The notes: generated by a model not told the origin, from the letters alone. Shown: positions 1 through 5,463, counted from the first letter of the stretch. The stretch is DNA of 7,016 bases from Ruminococcus sp. UBA4275 (GCA_002395085.1 DGVV01000119.1:1-7016), one strand, 5' to 3'. Numbers and translations: made by a program.

Positions 1-36
1 ACACTTTATCTACAGACTGGGGCGGGCAGCGCCCGC
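1..36 (+). repeat. Partial copy of interspersed repeat R (hairpin end)
   Basis: The first 36 bases nearly match the complement of 6759-6794: both read ACACTTTATCTACA, a few variable bases, then a GC hairpin. The hairpin is GCGGGC (22-27), loop AGC, GCCCGC (31-36). The rest of the R element seen at 3244-3353 and 6652-6760 is absent, so this copy is truncated or only its hairpin module is present. It ends 3 bases before the AGGAGG upstream of the first gene, so it sits in that gene's 5' leader. Confidence 0.75.
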
Positions 37-47
37 ACAGGAGGACA

Positions 48-776
48 GTGAAAGGAGGGGTCATCATAGAAGCACTGGAAGGATTTTTCTCGGTGATACT
101 GGGTATCATCATCGGCATCGGCGTGGGGATCGGCTTTTTCTTCCGCCTGATCTATCTGATGCTGAAATATCTCATCGGGAAACTGATCGGGCTGATCAGA
201 CCGTCTGCGAAATACCGCATCAACCTGAAATGGCTGCTGCGCGACTGTGACCGCGAAAAAGATGCGGTTCTCCACACAGGAATGCTCCGTAAATTTGAGC
301 TGAAAGGCGGCGAAGCAGACCGCACGTTCAAGGAACTGAAGCAGATCATGGAGCGCTACAAGGCGCAGAGAAAGCGCCGCAGCGAGGTCGGGGATAAGAG
401 TGTGCTGGACGGCATTTTCCGGAAGATTGACGATCTGTACAACGCATTTCTGAAGCAATGCTGGATCGCGGAGCAGTCGATTGACTGGAAGCGCATTGAC
501 CTGTACAATCCGACGGCGCATCCGGCATTTGCTTCGATGCGCAAGGCAGTTTCGGGGCTTCAGACGCTGCTTGATGAGCATGAGAAGATGCTGACGAACG
601 CGATTGCGGCGAATGTGCAGGATGCGGTAGATCTGCATGATCTGGAGCAGGGTCTGGCATTCGTGCAGGATTTCAACGCCTCGCAGGTAACGTCGGAGGA
701 ATTTCCGGCAAATGCGGCTGCACAGGCGGCGGGTGCGGACACGGCGGAACAGGCACAGACGCAGCAATTACCGTAA
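48..776 (+). CDS. Membrane-anchored helical protein of unknown function
   Basis: I do not recognise this 242-residue protein. Residues about 13-39 form a strong hydrophobic helix with a glycine-rich stretch (GIIIGIGVGIG), followed by an amphipathic segment (LKYLIGKLIGLI) and RP at 51-52. The rest is soluble, charged and probably helical, and the tail is rich in Ala and Gln. This suggests a single N-terminal anchor with a helical soluble domain; the side of the membrane is unclear. The start is uncertain. GTG at 48 has AGGAGG (39-44) only 3 bases upstream. A second, stronger AAAGGAGGGG (51-60) lies inside the predicted reading frame and is better placed for non-standard ATC-63 or ATA-66. The frame is open upstream to the window edge, but that DNA is repeat sequence. 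A terminator follows 15 bases after the stop. Confidence 0.75.
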   Translation: MKGGVIIEALEGFFSVILGIIIGIGVGIGFFFRLIYLMLKYLIGKLIGLIRPSAKYRINLKWLLRDCDREKDAVLHTGMLRKFELKGGEADRTFKELKQIMERYKAQRKRRSEVGDKSVLDGIFRKIDDLYNAFLKQCWIAEQSIDWKRIDLYNPTAHPAFASMRKAVSGLQTLLDEHEKMLTNAIAANVQDAVDLHDLEQGLAFVQDFNASQVTSEEFPANAAAQAAGADTAEQAQTQQLP

Positions 777-791
777 AAATCTCATAAAAGG

Positions 792-829
792 AAAGCTCCT
801 GCTTCATTTTGATGTAGCGGGGGCTTTTT
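792..829 (+). terminator. Rho-independent terminator after the first gene
   Basis: Stem AAAGCTCCTGC (792-802) pairs with GCGGGGGCTTT (817-827) with a few G-T pairs, around a 14-base loop, and runs into TTTTT (825-829). It closes the transcription unit of the 48-776 gene. Confidence 0.88.
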
Positions 830-841
830 GTCGGACGCTGC

Positions 842-883
842 GCAGCCTTTCCTGGCGAAAGGCTGCCGCCGGCGCTGCCCGCC
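842..883. repeat. Palindromic hairpin plus degenerate GGGCAGCGCCC module
   Basis: GCAGCCTTTC (842-851) and GAAAGGCTGC (857-866) are perfect 10-base arms around a 5-base loop. Directly after it, 871-880 reads GGCGCTGCCC, the complement of a core hairpin motif found at five other places in this window, with one arm base altered. There is no T-run, so it is unlikely to be a terminator. It lies between the terminator of one gene and the promoter of the next. Confidence 0.6.
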
Positions 884-889
884 GCCTGC

Positions 890-918
890 TTGATTTTTTG
901 CCGGAAATGTGGTATAAT
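890..918 (+). promoter_or_regulatory. Sigma-A type promoter of the synthetase-like operon
   Basis: TTGATT (890-895) and a perfect TATAAT (913-918) are separated by 17 bases, with an extended -10 TGG at 910-912. Transcription would begin near 925, giving a leader of about 30 bases. The leader is too short for a T-box, so the usual tRNA-sensing control of synthetase genes is not visible here. Confidence 0.88.
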
Positions 919-956
919 AAACAAAACTATATCCACTTGCGAAAGGAGCCTGAAAA

Positions 957-3020
957 ATGGCACGTCATAAAGGAAATTCCGAGAACGGAAAATCATTTGA
1001 AATCCCGCGCCCCGTATTCCCCAAACGCGCCGTCGTCACCGGCGGTATGCCCTACGGCAATAAGGAACTCCACTTCGGTCATGTCGGCGGAATGCTGGTC
1101 TTTGCCGATACCTACGCCCGCTTCCTGCGTGACCGCATCGGCAAGGAAAATGTCATCTTCGTCTCCGGTACCGATTGCTACGGCTCTCCCATCGCGGAAG
1201 GCTGGCGCAAAAAGGTCGAGAGCGGCGAGTTTGAAGGCTCGCTCGAAGATTTCGTCCGCCGCAACCACGAAAAGCAGAAGGCAACCCTCGCCGCATACGG
1301 CATCTCCCCGAACCTCTTTGGCGCATCGGGACTCGGCAGAACCAAGGAAATCCACGCCGAATATACCCTCGAATTTTTGCAGTCCCTCTATGACAAGGGA
1401 CAGCTTGAGCGCATCTCTACAATGCAGTTTTTCGACGAAAAAGCAGGTGTTTTCCTCAACGGCAGACAGGTCACGGGCAAATGCCCCGTCGCCGGATGTC
1501 AGTCTGAGAAGGGCTATGCCGATGAGTGCGATCTCGGTCACCAGTATATGCCCGAAAACCTCATCGACCCCGTCTCCGCGCTGACCGGTGAGCGCCCGAC
1601 CATGAAGCCCGTCACGAACTGGTATTTCAAGCTGCGCGATTATGAGCAGCTCATGAAAGACTGGGTTTCGGAGATGCAGAAGGATAAGCGCATCCGTCCG
1701 GTGGTGTGGAAGACGATCTCCGAATTCCTGAATCCGCCTGCGATCTATGTCAAGCGCGAATTTGAGGAGAAATATCTCGCAATCAGAGATCAGTTCCCCG
1801 CACACGAATATCTGGAGGAAGCAAAGAAGCCCTCGTTCACGATCCAGTTTGAGAAGCTGGCAGACTGCGACACCGCCTGCCGCATCCTCACCGAGAACGG
1901 CATCCGCTACCGCACGGGCAAAACGCTTGTGCCTTTCCGCCTGACGGGCAACATCGAATGGGGTGTCCCTGCGCCGGTTCTGGAGGGCGCAGATGGTCTG
2001 ACCGTCTGGGTGTGGCCGGAATCGCTCTGGGCGCCGATCTCGTTCACGCAGGCATATCTGGAGCAGACCGGCAAAGACCGCGCCGCGTGGAAGGATTACT
2101 GGTGCAGCAAGGATGCGCAGGTCTACCAGTTCATCGGACAGGACAACATCTATTTCTACGGCATCGCAGAGCCTGCCATGTGGATGGCACAGCAGTCCGC
2201 GGCGGAGAAGACCTGCGATCCGCCGGAGGGCGAATTGCAGATGCCGACCATCGTTGCAAATTATCATATTCTGTTCCTTGATAAGAAGGCATCGAGCAGC
2301 GGCGCAGTAAAACCGCCTATGGCAGATGATCTTTTGAATTATTATACACCGGAGCAGCTCCGTATGCACTGGCTGGAGCTGGGTCTGGGTCAGCAGTCTG
2401 TGAGCTTCATGCCCAAGCCGTTCAATCAGGCGGTTCTGGAAGCGGAAAAAGAGGCGATTGCGAACGGCACAGGCGAGAAATTCCCGGATCCGGTCGTCAA
2501 GAATGCGCTGCTGACGAATGTTTACAACCGCATCATCCGCACGGCATTCTACACGGCGCAGAAGCTGACGGGTGCAGAGGAGACGGCGGGCTTCCTGCCG
2601 GACATTGCACCTGAGGAGAATTTCGTCGCAGATGCGAAGAAAGCAATGCTTGAATACGAGCGCCACATGAGCAAATTCGCATTCCACCAGTGTACCTATG
2701 TTCTGGACGGCTACATCCGCGGCGCAAGCAAATACATGGCGCGCGCGCTGAAGCCGGAGGAGCAGACGCCGGAGGAAACGCAGCAGGTGCTTGCAAATCT
2801 GTTTTACATGATCCGGATTGCGGCGGTTTTGCTGCATCCGATGGCGCCCTTTGGCACAGAGAAGCTGCGGGAATATCTGGATGTGGATGAGCGGATCTGG
2901 TCCTGGGAGACGCTGCTGGAGCCGCTGACGGCGTTCACGGGAGCGCAGCACAAGCTGAAGTATCTGCCGCCGCGCACAGATTTCTTTGCGCGTCACGAAT
3001 CGCAGTTTGAGGAAGCATGA
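957..3020 (+). CDS. Divergent methionyl-tRNA synthetase-like class I aminoacyl-tRNA synthetase
   Basis: The 687-residue protein has the overall MetRS plan. It has a Rossmann start with HIGH-type HFGH (39-42); a connective domain with a possible zinc site C176, C181, C191, H195; QFIGQDNIYF (391-400); a KMSKS-position loop KASSSG (444-449); a helical anticodon-binding domain with N521 and R525; and HPMAPF near 627-632. Canonical MetRS charges tRNA-Met with methionine. Here several hallmark positions differ: KMSKS loses its second Lys, the VWFDA/VWLDA block is VWPES (352-356), the E. coli His301 position appears as Tyr401, and the Trp461 position as Tyr593. About 70 extra residues (roughly 262-330) precede the GVPAP block. 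There is no C-terminal EMAP/Trbp111-type tRNA-binding domain. ATG-957 has AAAGGAG (942-948) at 8 bases. Class membership is sure; methionine specificity is not. It could be the main MetRS of this lineage or a paralog. Confidence 0.92.
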   Translation: MARHKGNSENGKSFEIPRPVFPKRAVVTGGMPYGNKELHFGHVGGMLVFADTYARFLRDRIGKENVIFVSGTDCYGSPIAEGWRKKVESGEFEGSLEDFVRRNHEKQKATLAAYGISPNLFGASGLGRTKEIHAEYTLEFLQSLYDKGQLERISTMQFFDEKAGVFLNGRQVTGKCPVAGCQSEKGYADECDLGHQYMPENLIDPVSALTGERPTMKPVTNWYFKLRDYEQLMKDWVSEMQKDKRIRPVVWKTISEFLNPPAIYVKREFEEKYLAIRDQFPAHEYLEEAKKPSFTIQFEKLADCDTACRILTENGIRYRTGKTLVPFRLTGNIEWGVPAPVLEGADGLTVWVWPESLWAPISFTQAYLEQTGKDRAAWKDYWCSKDAQVYQFIGQDNIYFYGIAEPAMWMAQQSAAEKTCDPPEGELQMPTIVANYHILFLDKKASSSGAVKPPMADDLLNYYTPEQLRMHWLELGLGQQSVSFMPKPFNQAVLEAEKEAIANGTGEKFPDPVVKNALLTNVYNRIIRTAFYTAQKLTGAEETAGFLPDIAPEENFVADAKKAMLEYERHMSKFAFHQCTYVLDGYIRGASKYMARALKPEEQTPEETQQVLANLFYMIRIAAVLLHPMAPFGTEKLREYLDVDERIWSWETLLEPLTAFTGAQHKLKYLPPRTDFFARHESQFEEA

Positions 3021-3208
3021 GCGAGGTATATGCATCTCTGGTAAAGCTGGGGGTGACGGCGTATCTGCTGTTTGGGGGATACACGTTATTCTGCGGCTTT
3101 CTGGAAAAGAACCGGAAGAAAAAGTTCGCAGGTGTGTTGATTCTGGTGATCCCGACGATACTGATCGCGCTCCTGCTGGTGTTTCTTTACCGAAAGTACG
3201 GCGCATAG
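3017..3208 (+). CDS. Small two-helix membrane protein, translationally coupled to the synthetase-like gene
   Basis: This 63-residue protein of unknown function starts at an ATG overlapping the preceding TGA stop (ATGA at 3017-3020), a classic arrangement for translational coupling. GAGGA (3009-3013) lies inside the end of the upstream gene. Two hydrophobic helices are visible, about residues 7-26 and 38-57. A basic cluster, KNRKKK (about 31-36), lies between them and YRK follows near the end, so the loop is probably cytoplasmic with both termini outside, or the reverse for a hairpin insertion. The stop at 3206 is followed immediately by repeat sequence, with no obvious terminator. Hydrophobicity, the overlap and the codon pattern make it likely real. 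Confidence 0.78.
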   Translation: MSEVYASLVKLGVTAYLLFGGYTLFCGFLEKNRKKKFAGVLILVIPTILIALLLVFLYRKYGA

Positions 3209-3353
3209 CGCTGGCAATATGCTAAAGTTCTGCGGGCAGCGCCCGCTGGCATTTTGCTAAAGTTCTAAATTGGCTTGATGCAAGTCTTTGCCTTATGATT
3301 CTAAGGAAAGTGTAATGCTATTCGGATTCAGGCTGCAAATTTTCCACAGAATC
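3209..3353 (+). repeat. Interspersed structured repeat R, full copy with duplicated front end
   Basis: The front motif occurs twice: CGCTGGCAATATGCTAAAG (from 3209) and CGCTGGCATTTTGCTAAAG (from 3244). Between them lies the hairpin GCGGGC-AGC-GCCCGC (3232-3246). The second copy continues for over 100 bases and matches the complement of 6652-6759 almost throughout. Visible pairings are GGCTTG/CAAGTC (3272-3286, triloop), CCTTA/TAAGG (3291-3306), and a longer stem GATTCT plus GGAAAG (3297-3310) with TTTTCC plus AGAATC (3340-3353). Similarity to the 6652 copy stops right after AGAATCG, so the element ends there. No protein is encoded. Confidence 0.85.
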
Positions 3354-3360
3354 GTGCCGC

Positions 3361-3400
3361 GTTCTATATTGGCTGATTGGGCGATGAAAGTCTGAAATTC
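3361..3400 (+). repeat. Degenerate partial copy of repeat R
   Basis: GTTCTATATTGGCTGATTGG (3361-3380) matches the centre of R, and most closely GTTCTATATTAGCTTGGTGC in the copy at 3757. It is followed by the weaker similarity GAAAGTCTGAAATTC. It lacks the GC hairpin and the 3' stem. Confidence 0.5.
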
Positions 3401-3430
3401 CCCCAAACGCCGGTGGCAGCCTTTAGCCAA

Positions 3431-3536
3431 GGGGTCAAAGGATCAGGAAAGGGGGATTGGAAGGGGGAAAACCTAAGGAGATAGGGGAATGTGAGCGTCA
3501 GCGAACCTCCCCTGTCTCCTTGGGTTGTCCCCCTTG
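3431..3536 (+). repeat. Long-hairpin element, copy 1 (28-position stem)
   Basis: Arms 3461-3488 and 3508-3535 pair over 28 positions with 25 Watson-Crick pairs, two T-G pairs and one A-G mismatch, around a 19-base loop. Both imperfect pairs other than the mismatch are G-U on the plus strand, so a plus-strand RNA would fold better. The purine-rich left flank from about 3431 (GGGGTCAAAGGATCAGGAAA) is also shared with the inverted copy at 3643-3741, so the unit is larger than its stem. No T-run follows, so this is not a standard terminator. Confidence 0.82.
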
Positions 3537-3544
3537 CACCCGCG

Positions 3545-3620
3545 GCGCGGCGCCCGCGCTGGCGATGATCTAAAGTCCTAAATTGGCTTGGTGCGAGTCT
3601 GTACCTTTTGATTCTATTGA
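3545..3620 (+). repeat. Repeat R, third copy with a variant hairpin
   Basis: GCGCGG-CGC-CCGCGC (3545-3559) sits exactly where GCGGGC-AGC-GCCCGC sits in the 3232 copy, just before TGGC. The hairpin sequence differs but both arms have changed together. It is followed by TCTAAAGTCCTAAATTGGCT (3569-3588), TGGTGCGAGTCTG and CCTTTTGATTCTATTG. The second half has lost the TAAGG and GGAAAG pairing partners. Confidence 0.75.
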
Positions 3621-3642
3621 TGCCTTTCCTGTAACCTGTTAC

Positions 3643-3741
3643 GGGGGTGACAACCAAAAGGAAAGGGGACAGGCGCTCCTTCCGTCGCGCAGCCCCCTCT
3701 CCTTTAGGTTTTCGCCCCCGAGCCCCCGCTTTCCTTATCCT
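3643..3741 (-). repeat. Long-hairpin element, inverted copy 2 (26-position stem)
   Basis: Arms 3643-3668 and 3694-3719 pair over 26 positions, with 22 Watson-Crick pairs, one T-G and three mismatches, around a 25-base loop. Read on the minus strand it lines up with copy 1: GGATAAGGAAAG then GGGGG, then AAAACCTAAAGGAGA, then GGTTGTC and CCCCC at the end. The two copies therefore form an inverted pair around the R copy at 3545-3620. A small perfect hairpin, GTAAC-CT-GTTAC (3631-3642), adjoins it. Confidence 0.78.
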
Positions 3742-3749
3742 CTCCCCCG

Positions 3750-3821
3750 TGCTAAAGTTCTATATTAGCTTGGTGCGGGTCGCTGCCTTTCAATTCTAAG
3801 GAAACTTTATCGAAGTAAAGT
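3750..3821 (+). repeat. Repeat R, fourth copy in the cluster (front half)
   Basis: TGCTAAAGTTCTATATTAGC (3750-3769) is followed by TTGGTGCGGGTC and GCCTTTCAATTCTAAGGAAA (3784-3803), which keeps the CCTT/AAGG hairpin. After GGAAA it departs into ACTTTATCGAAGTAAAGT (3804-3821), itself a 6-base inverted repeat that recalls the ACACTTTATC end of R. It lacks the GC hairpin at its front. Confidence 0.68.
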
Positions 3822-3855
3822 GACCGAATCCCGACTAAGTGCGGGAATCGGAAGT

Positions 3856-3889
3856 AAAATAAAAAGCACCGCATCAAAAGACACGGTGC
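3856..3889 (-). terminator. Rho-independent terminator of tRNA-Arg
   Basis: On the minus strand, GCACCG (3889-3884) pairs with CGGTGC (3871-3866) around a 12-base loop and is followed by TTTTTATTTT (3865-3856). It begins 8 bases after the tRNA 3' end. Confidence 0.9.
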
Positions 3890-3896
3890 AAATGGA

Positions 3897-3970
3897 TACG
3901 CCCGGTGCGATTCGAACGCATGACCTTCAGAGTCGGAGTCTGACGCTCTATCCAGCTGAGCTACGGGCGC
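3897..3970 (-). tRNA. tRNA-Arg (anticodon CCG)
   Basis: The minus strand folds into a full cloverleaf. The acceptor is GCGCCCG/CGGGCGT (G1-U72 wobble), the D arm is GCTC/GAGC, and the anticodon stem is TCAGA/TCTGA enclosing loop CTCCGAC. The T arm has loop TTCGAAT, with one A-C mismatch at the outer pair of its stem. The discriminator is A. CCA is not encoded (the following bases are TCC), so it must be added after transcription. The anticodon CCG reads the arginine codon CGG. It is a single-gene transcription unit. Confidence 0.96.
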
Positions 3971-3987
3971 ATATTCATAACAGTATT

Positions 3988-4016
3988 ATTATACCAGATT
4001 CAGAGAGATTTTGCAA
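3988..4016 (-). promoter_or_regulatory. Sigma-A type promoter of tRNA-Arg
   Basis: On the minus strand TTGCAA (4016-4011) and a perfect TATAAT (3993-3988) are separated by 17 bases, with an extended -10 TGG directly before the hexamer. The tRNA 5' end at 3970 is 17 bases past the -10, leaving a precursor leader of about 10 bases. Confidence 0.88.
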
Positions 4017-4118
4017 CCCCTTTTTCAAATTTTTCTGCGGATTTCTTTCTGTCCGCGTAAAACGGATGCAGGCAGCCGCCCCGCTGCCGCGCCGACCCGC
4101 GAAAGGAATGAAAACTGT

Positions 4119-4718
4119 ATGACTACAGCAACAGAACAAAAGAGCCGTTCGGTGTTTGTCGTGGTGACAAGCACCGGAACGAGCGTTGCGCGCGCCATCC
4201 GCGTGCTGACGAAAATGCCATATTCACACGTATCCCTGTCCTCAGATGCCAGCCTGCGCGAGCTTTACAGCTTCAGCCGCAGCTTTTGCCGTGTGCCGCT
4301 GCCCGCCACATTCAACCGCGAACTCATCGGGGAAGGTACACTCGGCAGATTTGACCGCATCCCCTGCGAGATCTACGAAATCCCTATGACACAGGCGCAG
4401 TATGCCCGCTACGAAGCCCTGATTCAGCATTTTGTCTCCTGCCGCAAAATGTACTCTTACAGCCTCATGGGGCTGATCTGGGTCAAATTGCAGAAGGAAC
4501 GGCAGCTCCAGAATAAATTTGTCTGCTCGCAGTTTGTGGCGTATGTGCTGGAGGAATGCGGCATCGTGATCGACAAGCCGCCATGTCTCTGCACCCCCGA
4601 AGACCTGCGTCATCTGCCGGAAGCGCGGCTGATTTACCGTGGTGAACTGAACAGCTATTACCGCGACCAGATCGAAAACATGAACATCTATATGCCCCTG
4701 ATGCACTCCGCCGTCTGA
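4119..4718 (+). CDS. Permuted papain-fold (NlpC/P60-superfamily, YiiX-like) protein
   Basis: The 199-residue protein shows the circularly permuted cysteine-peptidase/amidase order. The histidine comes first, in YSHVSL (H37), followed by LRELYSF (E48-Y50). The cysteine comes later, in FVCSQFVAYVL (C136). These resemble the His and Cys blocks of YiiX/YaeF-type permuted NlpC/P60 proteins, which hydrolyse or bind amide or ester bonds in cell-wall or lipid substrates. The actual substrate is unknown. No signal peptide or membrane helix is visible, so it is probably cytoplasmic or peripheral. The frame is open upstream to an ATG at 4011, but that lies in the divergent tRNA promoter. ATG-4119 has AAAGGA (4102-4107) 11 bases upstream, which is long but the best option. 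It overlaps the next gene tail to tail by 31 bases. Confidence 0.85.
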   Translation: MTTATEQKSRSVFVVVTSTGTSVARAIRVLTKMPYSHVSLSSDASLRELYSFSRSFCRVPLPATFNRELIGEGTLGRFDRIPCEIYEIPMTQAQYARYEALIQHFVSCRKMYSYSLMGLIWVKLQKERQLQNKFVCSQFVAYVLEECGIVIDKPPCLCTPEDLRHLPEARLIYRGELNSYYRDQIENMNIYMPLMHSAV

Positions 4719-5047
4719 TCTGCGAGATCGGGCGCGAGGAGCAGCAGCCGGAGCATCAGCTTGGCGGTGCAGGGCGGAAGCGCATCCGTGAGATGTGCCA
4801 TACGCTGCGGGTCAGGCAGGGAAAAACCGAGCGACCATTCCCCGCCGCCGAGTTCAACAGAATAGGAATCAGGCGCTTTTTCAGGAGCATGAGGAAGCGC
4901 CCGGCTGAGTTGTGCCATGACAGGATGCCCGCCGTAAAGTGTCCGGCGCGTCTGCTGGGCGGCACGCAGCATACTGAGCCCCAGCCCAAGCACAGCGAGA
5001 TAAACCATTGCCGCGTAAACCGCGGCTTTTTTTGTGCGATGAATCAT
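4688..5047 (-). CDS. Small membrane-anchored protein of unknown function
   Basis: I do not recognise this 119-residue protein. A basic start (MIHRTKK) leads into a hydrophobic helix at about residues 8-27, typical of a signal anchor. A short, presumably extracytoplasmic domain follows, containing VELGGGEWSLGFSLP, and the end is Leu-rich (KLMLRLLLLAP). Two ATGs compete. ATG-5053 abuts the Shine-Dalgarno directly, whereas ATG-5047 is 7 bases from GGAGG (5059-5055), so 5047 is chosen. Its last 31 bases overlap the opposite-strand gene at 4688-4718, with no terminator between them. The strong ribosome site and anchor favour a real gene; the convergent overlap is the main reason for doubt. No convincing promoter was found upstream. 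Confidence 0.68.
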   Translation of the reverse strand: MIHRTKKAAVYAAMVYLAVLGLGLSMLRAAQQTRRTLYGGHPVMAQLSRALPHAPEKAPDSYSVELGGGEWSLGFSLPDPQRMAHLTDALPPCTAKLMLRLLLLAPDLADQTAECIRGI

Positions 5048-5102
5048 GTGCATACCTCCATAATAATGGGGCTAATAACAATTTAGGTGGTTTTCAGCTG
5101 AT

Positions 5103-5290
5103 CTTATTTGTAATATAAAATAAGGAATCGCTGCGCGATGCTATTTTGGAATGGGCGCTTCTATTAGGTCAGCGCGCTGACCGAAAGCGCACCAAGCCCG
5201 CAGGCGCTCGATACGCTAAGAGAGTGTCGCGCTCTGCGGAGCGCGACAAGGGCGCTGCCCTTGACCTGCGAGCTTTTTGAAAAAAGCTCG
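5103..5290. repeat. Intergenic array of at least six palindromes
   Basis: Consecutive inverted repeats are separated by 2 to 42 bases or directly abutting. They are CTTATTT/AAATAAG (5103-5124); ATCGC-TGC-GCGAT (5127-5139); the perfect palindrome GGTCAGCGCGCTGACC (5167-5182), enclosed by GCGCTT/AAGCGC (5155-5160, 5185-5190); TGTCGCGCTC-TGCG-GAGCGCGACA (5225-5248); CAAGGGC-GCT-GCCCTTG (5247-5263), which carries the shared GGGCAGCGCCC core; and CGAGCTTTTT-GA-AAAAAGCTCG (5269-5290). None is followed by a T-run. The remaining bases to 5374 hold only weak short repeats, and no gene is seen between 5048 and 5446. Confidence 0.85.
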
Positions 5291-5374
5291 ACCAAAAACT
5301 TCAGTTTGGATAAACAGATCATTCATTTGACAAATCATGTGTAACCACATAAAAAGTTACATACCTTAATAATG

Positions 5375-5463
5375 TATCTCCGATGGATTGATAATGGGGA
5401 CTCTGTCCCCATACCTATCCCTTTGGCGGGGGCAGCGCCCCCGGAATCAATCCGTCAGAGATA
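5375..5463 (-). terminator. Cruciform at the spoIIP 3' end (probable mRNA end structure)
   Basis: 5375-5392 pairs with 5446-5463 over 18 positions (16 Watson-Crick, one wobble and one mismatch on either strand). This outer stem encloses two perfect hairpins: ATGGGGAC-TCT-GTCCCCAT (5394-5412) and CGGGGGC-AGC-GCCCCCG (5427-5443). The outer stem contains the last codons and the TGA stop of spoIIP. No clear T-run follows on the minus strand, so it may stabilise or process the mRNA 3' end rather than act as a classic terminator. The mixed call reflects this. Confidence 0.6.

Noticed and set aside
993..3206. 737-codon open frame on the minus strand opposite the synthetase-like gene
   Set aside because: It is a GC-driven shadow of the strongly supported plus-strand gene. 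Its translation is Arg/Leu/Cys-rich with no recognisable domain, and it extends across the small downstream gene.
3364..3657. 97-codon open frame on the minus strand
   Set aside because: It consists of the repeat cluster and the arms of the long hairpin, with no ribosome site and no protein-like composition.
3209..3821. CRISPR array
   Set aside because: The repeats are unequal in length, degenerate and irregularly spaced, with no uniform spacers and no cas genes nearby.
4011..4118. 36-codon N-terminal extension of the papain-fold gene from ATG-4011
   Set aside because: The ATG overlaps the tRNA promoter -35 element, has no ribosome binding site, and the extension is Pro/Arg-rich and unlike the family's start.
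3820..4122. 100-codon open frame on the plus strand
   Set aside because: It runs through the tRNA terminator, the complement of tRNA-Arg and its promoter; no gene is expected there.
4793..5086. 97-codon open frame on the plus strand
   Set aside because: It is antisense to the small membrane protein gene, without a ribosome site or membrane or domain features.
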